DNA of 64,000 bases from assembly GCF_003471585.1 (NCBI RefSeq), contig NZ_QRJO01000003.1:62001-126000 (forward strand), in the 5' to 3' direction. Shown here one piece after another: positions 7,018 to 20,799 of this stretch. The translations under genes and the position numbers were made by a program. This DNA comes from Collinsella sp. AM18-10. Its GTDB lineage: Bacteria; Actinomycetota; Coriobacteriia; Coriobacteriales; Coriobacteriaceae. The notes beneath the pieces were generated by a model. That model was not told the DNA's origin, made no database searches, and saw nothing but the letters and a program-made list of their open reading frames with translations. Numbering within the stretch: the first letter of the stretch is position 1; the number at the start of each line of letters is the position of its first letter.

Positions 7018-8274
7018 TTACATCCCTGTCAACAACACGACATCGAGAATCGTCACGATGGCACCGATCCCTACGAGCAGCGCGTTGAGCGGGCGCGAGT
7101 TGGCGTGTTTGCCCATGACGCGGGGCGAACTGGTGAGCCGTATGAGCACAAAGACCGTAATCGGCAGCTGAAGCGACAGCAGTGCCTGGCTCCAGATGAG
7201 ACCTTCAAAAGGATTTGGGACGACCAGGCACGCCGCCACTGCGCCGGCGAAACAGGCCACCACCCCGACCGAGGAATGTCGGTCGTGGATGTCGTATTCC
7301 TCGTCGAACATGCCCGCAGTGATGGTTCCCGCCGCCATGCCCGCTGTCACGCTGCTCGATAATCCCGCGAACAGCAGCGCTACCGCAAAGATGGCCGAGC
7401 TCGCCGGGCCCAAGATGGGGGAGAGCGTGGCCGCTGCGACGGCGAGGTCGTCTACGACAATGCCGTGCGCAAAGAAGGTCGTTGCGGCCAGGATGACCAT
7501 GGCCGAGTTGATTGCCCAGCCCACGCCCATCGAAAAGAGCGTGTCGAAGAGTTCGTAGCGCAGACGCTCTTCGATAACCTGCTCGCCTTGGCCTTCGAAG
7601 TGCATGGATTGGATGACCTCGGAGTGCAGAAAAAGGTTGTGGGGCATAACGACCGCGCCCAGGACACTCACGATAATCGCGGCAGAGCCAGTGGGCATAC
7701 TGGGCGTGATCCAGCTTGCGGCGGCTTGCGGCCAGTCGACCTTGACCAGTGCAAGCTCGGCCAAAAACGAGAGTCCTACCACGCCTACGAAGGCGATGAT
7801 CCAGCGTTCGGCACGCTTGTAGGAGTTGGTCATGAGCATCGCCATCGATACTGCCGCCACGATGACGCAGCCCGCGCGCACGGGCAGCCCAAAGAGCATT
7901 TGAAGGGCAATCGCGCCGCCCAGGACTTCGGCCATGGTGGTGGCGATGGTCGCGAGATAGGCGCTGCCGAGCACCGCGCGTCCCACGATGCGGGGGAGAA
8001 AGCGGGTCGTGGCCTCGGCAAGACAGGCGCCCGTGGCGATACCCAGGTGTGCCGCGTTGTGCTGCAGCGCAATGAGCATAATCGTGGACAGCGTGACGAT
8101 CCACAGCAGCGCGTAGCCAAACTGCGAGCCCGCGGCCATATTGGAGGCCCAGTTGCCCGGATCGATAAAGCCGATGGTCACGAGCAGCCCGGGGCCGATA
8201 TGCCGCGCAATGTCTAGGCCTCCGTGACCACCGGTGCGTCGGGAGCCAAAGCGTTGTTTGAGATGGTTGAGCAT
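7018..8274 (-). CDS. mntH: Nramp-family divalent metal (Mn2+/Fe2+) transporter
   Basis: A 418-residue integral membrane protein with about 11 hydrophobic segments. The two unwound-helix motifs that form the metal site are present: DPGN in FIDPGNWASNM (TM1) and MPHN in VVMPHNLFLHSEV (TM6). It imports Mn2+ or Fe2+ with protons. ATG 8274 is chosen over the upstream in-frame GTG/TTG region because AGGAG lies 6 bases before it. A symmetrical GTTA-N8-TAAC site upstream could bind a DtxR/MntR-type repressor. The gene is bracketed by palindromic arrays A and B and stands alone, convergent with the rubredoxin unit. Confidence 0.93.
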   Translation of the reverse strand: MLNHLKQRFGSRRTGGHGGLDIARHIGPGLLVTIGFIDPGNWASNMAAGSQFGYALLWIVTLSTIMLIALQHNAAHLGIATGACLAEATTRFLPRIVGRAVLGSAYLATIATTMAEVLGGAIALQMLFGLPVRAGCVIVAAVSMAMLMTNSYKRAERWIIAFVGVVGLSFLAELALVKVDWPQAAASWITPSMPTGSAAIIVSVLGAVVMPHNLFLHSEVIQSMHFEGQGEQVIEERLRYELFDTLFSMGVGWAINSAMVILAATTFFAHGIVVDDLAVAAATLSPILGPASSAIFAVALLFAGLSSSVTAGMAAGTITAGMFDEEYDIHDRHSSVGVVACFAGAVAACLVVPNPFEGLIWSQALLSLQLPITVFVLIRLTSSPRVMGKHANSRPLNALLVGIGAIVTILDVVLLTGM

Positions 8275-8334
8275 GGTGCGCTCCTGTGTGCCGTTTGCTT
8301 GACGCCACAAAAGATACCCGTTTTAGGCCAAAAA

Positions 8335-8350
8335 GTTAACCGAGACTAAC
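8335..8350 (-). promoter_or_regulatory. Candidate metalloregulator (MntR/DtxR-like) operator upstream of mntH
   Basis: GTTAACCGAGACTAAC has symmetrical ends (GTTA-N8-TAAC) with a symmetrical central C/G pair and lies 61-76 bp upstream of the mntH start. It resembles DtxR-family boxes only in outline. Confidence 0.4.
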
Positions 8351-8396
8351 AAAATTGTTGTATTTGAATAGGATGGTGAGGGGGGGCTGCCGAAAT

Positions 8397-8613
8397 GTCT
8401 CGATCTGTAACAACTAGGGATGGAAATTGGGCCTAGGTGTTACAGATCGAGACAGGAAGAAATGGTCCTATGTAATCTCTCGATCTGTAACAGTTTGCCG
8501 CCAAAACCGGCCCTTCGTGTTACAGATCGAGACAAACCAAAACCGTCCCGCAGAAAATCTCAATCTGTAACATCTAGGCGCCAAAATCGGTTCCTCCTGT
8601 TACAGATTGAGAT
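8397..8613. repeat. Array B: three 57-bp palindromic units, 80-bp period
   Basis: Units at 8397-8453, 8477-8533 and 8557-8613, spaced by exactly 23 bp. Arms are the same as in array A. The first core (starting AACTAGG and ending CCTAGGT) extends the stem by further pairing. It sits between mntH and gltB, which are divergent, so it lies upstream of both. The spacer AAACCAAAACCGTCCCGCAG closely resembles one in array A. Confidence 0.95.
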
Positions 8614-8770
8614 GTTTGAAGCGGTGAGCTTACAAGCCGAACTTGGGCGCCTTGTTGCCGCCTTGAGATCTGCGGTGTCGAGTCGCATCATGCAAAAGTC
8701 TGCGTGGCCCTCGTTTCCAGAATAATTCAAAGGGTTTGGATGCATATGTGCCGGCTGTCCCTGCACTAAA

Positions 8771-8831
8771 ACGTGTACGTCAGCCTCCAAAGATGTCGTT
8801 TTTTGACATGTTTGGAGGCTGATGTACGCGT
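8771..8831. other. 27-bp-arm hairpin between array B and gltB
   Basis: Arms 8771-8797 and 8805-8831 match at 24 of 27 positions (two of the three exceptions are G-U-compatible) around a 7-nt loop GTTTTTT. It is different in sequence from the 57-bp units. Bases 8614-8961 otherwise hold no gene; a small GTTTCGAAAC palindrome lies near 8874-8883 and TAGTAT near 8915 could be the gltB -10. Confidence 0.7.
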
Positions 8832-8961
8832 TTGATGGCAAGACGTAGATGTCCCGCGTGCGTTACGCGATTGTTTCGAAACGGGCGGGAAACACAACGG
8901 GCCGGCGATGCTCCTAGTATGCCTATTCAACTGACTGTCTCATATCTAGGGGAGGATCGCG

Positions 8962-13659
<4,698 letters not shown>

Positions 13660-13664
13660 GTGCC

Positions 13665-15146
<1,482 letters not shown>

Positions 15147-15157
15147 GGTAGTCATTC

Positions 15158-15200
15158 AAGAACGTCCCCAATGACTAGTCATTGGGGACGTTCTTTTTTG
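15158..15200 (+). terminator. Perfect palindromic terminator after gltBD
   Basis: A perfect 38-bp palindrome (15158-15195, centre ACTAGT) runs into TTTTTT. Half of it, CTAGTC-N-TTGGGGAC, recurs at 15202-15217 directly after the T-run. Confidence 0.88.
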
Positions 15201-15511
15201 TCTAGTCGTTGGGGACACTCTTTGCGAGCGATTTGCTCGTTTGTCGACGTGTGGGTGCTCATTTGCCGACTTCTTGGGCTGTGGCCACCTGTTATTTCTG
15301 TGGTGGCAGCGGGCGTTTGGCTTAAAATGGCGGGTCGGCTGTCTATATCTACCTGCCGTTTCTTTGCGGCGTGCATATTCGGTCAAGTGTCCCGCCAAGT
15401 GTTTGGTTAGCATCTGGTTTGCAGCCGGAGGCCTATTTTACCCGTGCCGACAGTGGCTGCCCACCCTCCTCGTAAGCTCAAATTGAGGTCCATCAGTTTG
15501 AGGAGGATGCC
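15201..15511. other. Gene-free region upstream of 15512
   Basis: Contains the half-copy of the terminator palindrome (15202-15217) and otherwise no open frame with family resemblance, no tRNA and no strong hairpin. GAGGAGG at 15499-15505 is the ribosome-binding site of the next gene. Confidence 0.5.
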
Positions 15512-16219
15512 ATGACTGACCAAGTTTTTGACCGAGCAGAGCTGGCTGAAGCCGTCGGCAACGATATTGCCGACATGGCCCATTTTTGGATGCTGCGGAA
15601 GTTTCAGTTTCTGGAGCCGGCGCGCGAGCAGTTCGAGATTATCGTCGATCCGTGGCTCAGCTATTGCGAGGAACCTTCTCAAAACGAAATCATGGCCTAC
15701 AACATGGCATTTACCGATTGGCTGCTCTTTGAGCGCCCCTATCGCCATGGCAAGACGCTGCTCGAGCTGTATGTTGAAGAGCCGCCGACATCGCTTTCGC
15801 CTGCCTCGCTCAAGCGGCTCGAGCAGGTACGCGACACGCAGTATTTCTCGCGCTTTGGCATTTTGGACAAGGATCCTGCGACTGGTATGGTCGCGCTGAA
15901 GGACACGCGCACCGACCGTCGCTTTGATGTCTACGACCCGCATATCGTGCAAAAGGAGCATTGGAGCGACGGAGCGATTGCGGTGCGCCTCGCCTGCGTC
16001 GACGATGTCTGGCTGACGGCGGGACAACTCTATCTGTATGACATCGCACGCCTGAGCGACACGGCGGTCGACGGGCCGGGCGTGGTGCATCCCGAGGACC
16101 TGGAGGACGGTTTCGACACCTCGTGCATCAGCTTCTTTTTGCGCCTGGTCCGCGACATCATGGGTGCCCAGGGGCGGTATGTGAAGTCGCTCAACATCTA
16201 CGAACAGGAATGGGAGTAG
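15512..16219 (+). CDS. Conserved-looking hypothetical protein
   Basis: A 235-residue soluble protein, acidic, with no signal peptide and no membrane segment. Aromatic-rich segments such as MAHFWMLRKFQFLEPAREQF and MAFTDWLLFERPYRHGK and the later ISFFLRLVRDIMG suggest a folded globular domain. GC-rich third positions match the neighbours, so it is a real gene. I do not recognise the family. It stands alone, followed after 40 bases by array C. Confidence 0.75.
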   Translation: MTDQVFDRAELAEAVGNDIADMAHFWMLRKFQFLEPAREQFEIIVDPWLSYCEEPSQNEIMAYNMAFTDWLLFERPYRHGKTLLELYVEEPPTSLSPASLKRLEQVRDTQYFSRFGILDKDPATGMVALKDTRTDRRFDVYDPHIVQKEHWSDGAIAVRLACVDDVWLTAGQLYLYDIARLSDTAVDGPGVVHPEDLEDGFDTSCISFFLRLVRDIMGAQGRYVKSLNIYEQEWE

Positions 16220-16259
16220 GGGATGGACGGTTGTCGCCTGCCTTGCCTTCTGCCTTTAT

Positions 16260-16476
16260 GTCTCGATCTGTAACGTTTAGGGACAAAAAACCGGTCTACC
16301 TGTTACAGATCGAGACGAATACCTGGGCGCCGCTGGTTTGTCTAAATCTGTAACGTTTAGGGGCCTGGAGAACGTCTAACTGTTACAGATCGAGACGTTT
16401 GGCACCTGGCTGGGGGAATGTCTCAATCTGTAACATCTACAGTCCAAAAATCGGTCTTCTTGTTACAGATCAAGAC
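16260..16476. repeat. Array C: three 57-bp palindromic units, 80-bp period
   Basis: Units at 16260-16316, 16340-16396 and 16420-16476, each separated by 23 bp. The first two have GTAACG instead of GTAACA at the left core boundary and the second has TCTAAATC in the left arm. The array ends 20 bp before the likely start codon of the nuclease-like gene, so it occupies that gene's promoter/5' UTR. Confidence 0.95.
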
Positions 16477-16496
16477 GTTTGTCGGTGGAGGCAACG

Positions 16497-17573
16497 GTGA
16501 CGATGGTCCATTTGTCCGATGTGGTGGTGATGGAAGTGTCTAATACCGTTTTCAAGCACAAGCATACGACTCGCAACACGTTGGCGCGGAATAGGATGCT
16601 CGCGCGACTCACGGAGGCGACCGAGCAAGGTGCGCTGCTCGCAACGCATGACAATGCCGAGCTCATGTGGCTGCGGCGTCATGTTGGAACCGACGATATC
16701 GCGGAACCCGAGCCGTATTTGTTCTGCTTTCAACATGATTGGGATGCGCTGACGCCGACGGAGCGAGCGCTGCGGGCCATCAAAGGGCTTGCGGAGTTTC
16801 ATCCCGATTGGGCGTTTTGGGGCTATGACGCGGCACTTTTGTGGGGTCTGGAGGTGCCGAATGATCTGCTTGGGCCACGATATCTTGTTAAGACAGGTTG
16901 CTCGGTGCCGCTGAGTGCAGGATGTCGGCTGTTGCGTCCGCAGGCGGCGGGTGCGCTTGAGCGCGTCGACGGCGTGCGAGTGACGCCGTTTTGGCGCACG
17001 GTGAAGGATTGTCTGCTGCGTGCGCCGTTTTCGTATGGTCTGGCGATCGCCGATTCTGCGCTGCGGGCGAAGGGCATATCGCGCGACGACCTCTGCGAAC
17101 GGCTCCAGGCCGATTGCGAGGGCAGACGCGGGTATCGCAGAGCTCAGGTGATTGCGTCGCATGCGGACGGGCTGTCCGAAAACGGTGGCGAGTCTCGTTT
17201 TCGGGCGTTCTTTATTGCATACGGTTTTCCGGTGCCAGAGTTGCAAGTGGAGTTTCGTGACCCGCTTGATTCGAGCCAAGTGTTTCGCGTTGATTATTTC
17301 TGGAGGCTCGAGGACGGGACGTGCGTGATTGGCGAGCTCGATGGAAAGGGAAAGTATGCCTTACAGAACGACGAGGGTCGGGAGTCGGTCGACCCATTCG
17401 TGGCAGAACGTCAGCGAGAGTCCCATCTGACGATGCTCGGACATAAAGTACTGAGGTTTACGTTTGATGAGCTCAAGAATCCGGGGAAGCTGGCTGAAAA
17501 GATGAGACTGGCGGGAATTCCACAGCGGGCCGATTTGGCTGAGGAATGGAGACGCCAGTGGTATGGGCGCTGA
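16497..17573 (+). CDS. PD-(D/E)XK (Vsr/DUF559-like) nuclease-fold protein with AbiEi-like N-terminal part
   Basis: A protein of about 358 residues. The C-terminal 130 residues look like a small restriction-endonuclease fold: GGESRFRAFFIAYGFPVPEL with a conserved Glu near 232, VDYFW (Asp near 266) and IGELDGKGKY (Glu near 280, Lys near 284), followed by RQRESHLTMLGHKVLRFTFD, the usual DUF559/Vsr ending. The N-terminal 200 residues resemble the DNA-binding plus linker region seen in AbiEi-type antitoxin/DUF559 proteins of Actinobacteria. Target and function are unknown. GGAGG at 16487-16491 favours GTG 16497; ATG 16503 is an alternative. Array C touches the 5' side and array D begins 41 bp after the stop. 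Confidence 0.7.
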   Translation: MTMVHLSDVVVMEVSNTVFKHKHTTRNTLARNRMLARLTEATEQGALLATHDNAELMWLRRHVGTDDIAEPEPYLFCFQHDWDALTPTERALRAIKGLAEFHPDWAFWGYDAALLWGLEVPNDLLGPRYLVKTGCSVPLSAGCRLLRPQAAGALERVDGVRVTPFWRTVKDCLLRAPFSYGLAIADSALRAKGISRDDLCERLQADCEGRRGYRRAQVIASHADGLSENGGESRFRAFFIAYGFPVPELQVEFRDPLDSSQVFRVDYFWRLEDGTCVIGELDGKGKYALQNDEGRESVDPFVAERQRESHLTMLGHKVLRFTFDELKNPGKLAEKMRLAGIPQRADLAEEWRRQWYGR

Positions 17574-17614
17574 GGGGTGCAACTGACGCGGATGTGGTTG
17601 TTCCTGCCGAGTTT

Positions 17615-17912
17615 GTCTCGATCTGTAACAACAAGGGGCCGTTTGGCCTCGTAACTGTTACAGATCAAGACAGAAGGTTGGCTGCCGCTAAAAGATCTCA
17701 ATCTGTAACATCTAGAGGCCGAAAACCTGTCTACCTGTTACAGATTTAGACGTTTGACGACGGGGCTGGAGAATATCTCGATCTGTAACATCTAACGGCC
17801 AAAATTCGACCCAACTGTTACAGATTGAGACAAAGGTCGGACGCAGTGCCGAAAGATCTCGATCTGTAACACTTGGAAGGTTAAAGACGGTCTATCTGTT
17901 ACAGATCAAGAC
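17615..17912. repeat. Array D: four 57-bp palindromic units, 80-bp period
   Basis: Units at 17615-17671, 17695-17751, 17775-17831 and 17856-17912; spacers 23, 23 and 24 bp. The first unit has its asymmetric core in the opposite orientation (GCCGTTTGGCC instead of GGCCAAAA). Together with array C it brackets the nuclease-like gene. The gene-free stretch 17574-18061 otherwise holds only a short AT-richer patch around 18015-18040 that may be the promoter of the amidohydrolase. Confidence 0.95.
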
Positions 17913-18061
17913 ATTTCCCGGATGTCGCTGGGGTGGGACTGCAGTGCATTCCATTCCCCGCATCTCCTCCTTTCTCCGTTAACCGATATGTCTGCAGCAA
18001 TCCTGCCGTGCTGGGTAATAATGGACAAATGTTCAAGTTAATCGTGAGGGAGGAGCTCGAT

Positions 18062-19432
18062 ATGGCGTCTGCTGATCGTCCCACGTTGTTTATCAATGCG
18101 ACCGTTCTGGATGGTTCGGAGCATATGGAGCCGCAGCCCGATATGGCCGTGGCCGTCGAGCGTGGCATCATCACCTGGATGGGGCCGAGTGCTGTCGCGC
18201 AGGCGCCGGCGGGTGCCGAGGTCATCGACCTGGCAGGGGCGTATCTCATGCCGGGTCTCATCAACATGCACGTGCATCTGTGCGGTTCGGGCAAGCCAGT
18301 CTCAGCGGGCGATGCGGGCGCGCTGATGAAGAAGCTTGATAATCCGGTGGGCCGCGCCGTCGTGCGCCATATCCTCAAGGGCAGTGCCCAGCAGCAGCTG
18401 GCAAGCGGCGTGACCACGGTGCGCGGCGCGGGCGACCCGCTGTTTGCCGACATTGCCGTGCGTGACGCTATCGATGCCGGCAAGTATCAGGGTCCGCGCC
18501 TGGTAGCGCCGGGAACGGGCGTCACGGTGCCGGGCGGCCATGGCGCGGGCTTGTTCGCCCAGGTGGCCAACAGCCCCGTCGAGGCAGCCGAGCAGGTGCG
18601 CGATCTGTATGCGCGCGGCGCCGACGTCATCAAGCTGTTCGTGACGGGCGGCGTGTTCGACGCGACCGAAGTAGGTGAGCCGGGCGTGCTGCGCATGCCG
18701 CTCGATGTCGCCGCGGCAGCGTGCAAGGCGGCGCACGAGGTTGGCCTTCCGGTCATGGCCCATGTCGAGAGCACCGAAGGTGTGAAGGCCGCGCTTCAGG
18801 CCGGCGTCGACACAATCGAGCACGGCGCTCCGATGACCTCCGAGATTCTGGAGCTGTACCGCGGCGCCGCGGGAACACAGCTCGAGGGACGTGCGCCGAG
18901 TGTGACCTGCACGATTAGTCCGGCGCTGCCGTTTGTACTGCTCGATCCGGGAAAGACCCATTCGACCGACACGCAAAAGAAGAACGGCGACATCGTGTGC
19001 TCGGGCATTATCGAGAGCGCTCGTGCGGCGCTGGAAGCCGGCGTTAAGGTGGGCCTGGGCACGGACTCGAGCTGCCCGTTCGTGACCCAGTACGACATGT
19101 GGCGCGAGGTGGCCTATTATGCCAAGTACGTGGGCGTGAGCAACGCGTTTGCGCTGCATACGGCCACGCAAGTCAATGCTGAGCTACTGGGCCTGGGTGA
19201 CGAGACCGGCACGATCGAGTGCGGTAAGGCGGCCGACATTTTGGTGACGCACGAGAACCCGCTCGATGACCTGTGCGCTCTGCGTGAGCCAATGCACGTG
19301 ATGTGCCGCGGCAACCTGGTGCGAAAGCTCAAGGTGAAGCGCATACCCGAGGTGGACGCTGAGCTCGACGCGATTATGGCCATGCCTGCCGAAGCGCTGG
19401 CCGAGGAGCTCGCCCGCGACGGCGTGGCATAG
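18062..19432 (+). CDS. Metal-dependent amidohydrolase (imidazolonepropionase/prolidase-like)
   Basis: A 456-residue amidohydrolase-superfamily enzyme. The metal ligands of the TIM barrel are visible: HVH in GLINMHVHLCG, the likely carboxylated Lys in ADVIKLFVTGG, His in VMAHVES, His in TIEHGAPM and Asp in GLGTDSSCP. A small beta-sandwich is formed by both termini (TLFINATVLDGSE and GKAADILVTHENPLDDL). Relatives hydrolyse cyclic amides or Xaa-Pro dipeptides; the substrate cannot be read from sequence. ATG 18062 follows GGGAGGAG; the upstream in-frame start at 17933 lacks a site. It is monocistronic and ends at a strong terminator. Confidence 0.88.
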   Translation: MASADRPTLFINATVLDGSEHMEPQPDMAVAVERGIITWMGPSAVAQAPAGAEVIDLAGAYLMPGLINMHVHLCGSGKPVSAGDAGALMKKLDNPVGRAVVRHILKGSAQQQLASGVTTVRGAGDPLFADIAVRDAIDAGKYQGPRLVAPGTGVTVPGGHGAGLFAQVANSPVEAAEQVRDLYARGADVIKLFVTGGVFDATEVGEPGVLRMPLDVAAAACKAAHEVGLPVMAHVESTEGVKAALQAGVDTIEHGAPMTSEILELYRGAAGTQLEGRAPSVTCTISPALPFVLLDPGKTHSTDTQKKNGDIVCSGIIESARAALEAGVKVGLGTDSSCPFVTQYDMWREVAYYAKYVGVSNAFALHTATQVNAELLGLGDETGTIECGKAADILVTHENPLDDLCALREPMHVMCRGNLVRKLKVKRIPEVDAELDAIMAMPAEALAEELARDGVA

Positions 19433-19465
19433 GTGTGACAAAGGGGCGGCCCCTATGCCGCGTTC

Positions 19466-19509
19466 AAAAAAGCCGAGGTCTCAACACGAGGCCTCGGCTT
19501 TTATTTTTC
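19466..19509. terminator. Bidirectional terminator between convergent genes
   Basis: AAAAAAGCCGAGG-T-CTC, loop AACAC, GAG-G-CCTCGGCTTTTATTTTT. A-run on one side and T-run on the other serve the amidohydrolase (+) and the zinc-ribbon gene (-). Confidence 0.88.
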
Positions 19510-19523
19510 CTATGGTGTAGCTG

Positions 19524-19997
19524 CTAGGAGCGTGTTTCCATCTTGGCGTGGCACTTGGGGCAGGTGACGCGGATCTTGCCCTTGCCCTTGGGGACGGACA
19601 GCATCTGGCCGCAGTTGGGGCACTTGAGGTAGGCCGTGGTCTTGCGACCCTTCCACATCTTCTTGGCCGTGCGCTTGGCACGCTCAAAGTCTTCCTTGCT
19701 GGTGCCGGCCGTGCGCGAGGCGTTGGCAGCTGCAGCCCCGCCGCCCAAGCTGGCGACGAACTTGCCCAGGCCTGGGACGTTTGCGGTCGCCGTGACAAAG
19801 GCATCGTTCTCCTTGCGGCGCGCGTCGATGTTTTTGGACAGGCCGCGCAGCACGCCGAGCACGATCACGGCGATGGCGATCCAGCTGAGCCACTGAATAC
19901 GGGCCATCGATCCGATCATCGCGATGATGATGCCGGCAAAACCCATTACGATGGTGAGTTCATCGGCGCCATTGCGACCCTTCATAAAGTCATTCAT
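19524..19997 (-). CDS. Membrane protein with C-terminal zinc ribbon
   Basis: A 157-residue protein with two close hydrophobic segments near residues 14-50 (IVMGFAGIIIAMIGSMA and WLSWIAIAVIVLGVLRGL), a charged linker and a C-terminal zinc ribbon (LKCPNCGQML and VTCPKCHAKME, the four Cys ligands). The linker contains SKEDFERAKRTAKKMWKGRKT. Similar small proteins are common in Coriobacteriia and are annotated hypothetical. The ribbon lies on the cytoplasmic side if the positive-inside rule holds. ATG 19997 follows AAAGG; the upstream GTG/ATG has none. Function unknown. Confidence 0.75.
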   Translation of the reverse strand: MNDFMKGRNGADELTIVMGFAGIIIAMIGSMARIQWLSWIAIAVIVLGVLRGLSKNIDARRKENDAFVTATANVPGLGKFVASLGGGAAAANASRTAGTSKEDFERAKRTAKKMWKGRKTTAYLKCPNCGQMLSVPKGKGKIRVTCPKCHAKMETRS

Positions 19998-20052
19998 GCA
20001 AATTGCCTTTCGTTCGATATGCTGCACGCCTTTATACCCGATTTAGAGCAAG

Positions 20053-20099
20053 GGGGACAAGTTCATCTGCACCAATGTGGTGCAAACGTACCTGTCCCC
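20053..20099. other. GGGGACA/TGTCCCC hairpin repeat-like element
   Basis: Two 21-nt arms, from GGGGACAAGTTCATCTGCACC to GGTGCAAACGTACCTGTCCCC (shown only as ends here: GGGGACA...TGCACC and GGTGCA...TGTCCCC), with a 5-nt loop. It lies between csoR (its 3' end) and the zinc-ribbon gene promoter. No T-run. Confidence 0.6.
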
Positions 20100-20109
20100 A
20101 TTGCACCAA

Positions 20110-20382
20110 TTACTTGGCGAGTTTGTCGACGACGCGTTCGATCTCGGCGAGCTTGGCGGCTTTGAGCTCCTCGTCGCCCGATTCGATGGCCGAGGCGACG
20201 CAGCCCTCAATGTGGGCCTTGAGCACGTCGGCGTTAATGCGCGCGAGGAGCGCCTGCGTTGCCATGAGCTGCGTGGAAATATCGACGCAGTAGCGGTCCT
20301 CCTCGACCATCCGCAGGATGCCGTCGATCTGACCGCGTGCCGTCTTGAGCATGCGGGTCACCGATTTATGGTCTGCCATCAT
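20110..20382 (-). CDS. csoR: CsoR-family copper-sensing repressor
   Basis: A 90-residue all-helical CsoR/RcnR-family regulator. The Cu(I) ligand set is present: Cys32 (RYCVDIS), His57 (LKAHIEG) and Cys61 (GCV), the C-H-C pattern of copper sensors. Apo-CsoR binds a GC-rich palindrome, and Cu(I) releases it. It is the last gene of the minus-strand copA-copZ-csoR cluster, with a candidate operator before copA. Two adjacent ATGs (20382, 20379) are possible starts. Confidence 0.9.
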   Translation of the reverse strand: MMADHKSVTRMLKTARGQIDGILRMVEEDRYCVDISTQLMATQALLARINADVLKAHIEGCVASAIESGDEELKAAKLAEIERVVDKLAK

Positions 20383-20430
20383 GGCGGGTCCTCGTTTCTG
20401 GTCGATGGGGTCGAATGTCTCTGGTAACTG

Positions 20431-20652
20431 CTACGCGGCAGTCACGGACAGGGCGTGGAACTTCTCACCCGCGGTCTCGACGGCGGCGGCGAGCTGCTCG
20501 GCAGTCACGGTGTCGGCGCACTCTACCTGGACGGTCTGGGTCTCATGGTCGGCGTCGGCGTCGGTCACGCCGACCACGTTGAGCAACGCCGTCTCGACGG
20601 TGGCGTCGCAGTGGCCGCACATAAGGCCGGAAGTCTTAATCGTGTAACGCAT
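20431..20652 (-). CDS. copZ: CopZ-like copper chaperone (HMA domain)
   Basis: A 73-residue ferredoxin-like heavy-metal-associated domain with MCGHC (Cys12, Cys15) in the first loop. It would bind Cu(I) and pass it to CopA or CsoR. The MxCxxC motif carries Gly-His between the cysteines, as in many Actinobacterial copies. It lies between copA and csoR on the same strand, separated from copA by a long hairpin. Confidence 0.88.
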   Translation of the reverse strand: MRYTIKTSGLMCGHCDATVETALLNVVGVTDADADHETQTVQVECADTVTAEQLAAAVETAGEKFHALSVTAA

Positions 20653-20681
20653 GGGTATTCCTCTCTGTTATGTCGGCTTTC

Positions 20682-20766
20682 CCAGGCACCCGACCTTGAC
20701 CTTCAAGCCGTCGCTCGCGTACCAAAGTACGCGTCGCTCCTCTTTCAGGTCAATCTCGGGCACCTG
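20682..20766. other. 85-bp multi-segment hairpin between copA and copZ
   Basis: Nested pairing segments in order: CCAGG/CCTGG, CCCGA/TCGGG, TTGACCT/AGGTCAA, and CGCGTAC/GTACGCG around a CAAA loop. In the copA-copZ transcript it would form one long interrupted stem, a likely processing or 3'-protection element separating the two mRNAs. No T-run follows. Confidence 0.65.
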
Positions 20767-20799
20767 GAAAACCCGTTCTAAATGGACTTAATGGTGAGC

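Noticed and set aside
6695..8613. CRISPR array
   Set aside because: The conserved blocks alternate in orientation, the intervening 23- and 27-bp segments resemble one another, and there are no cas genes in the window.
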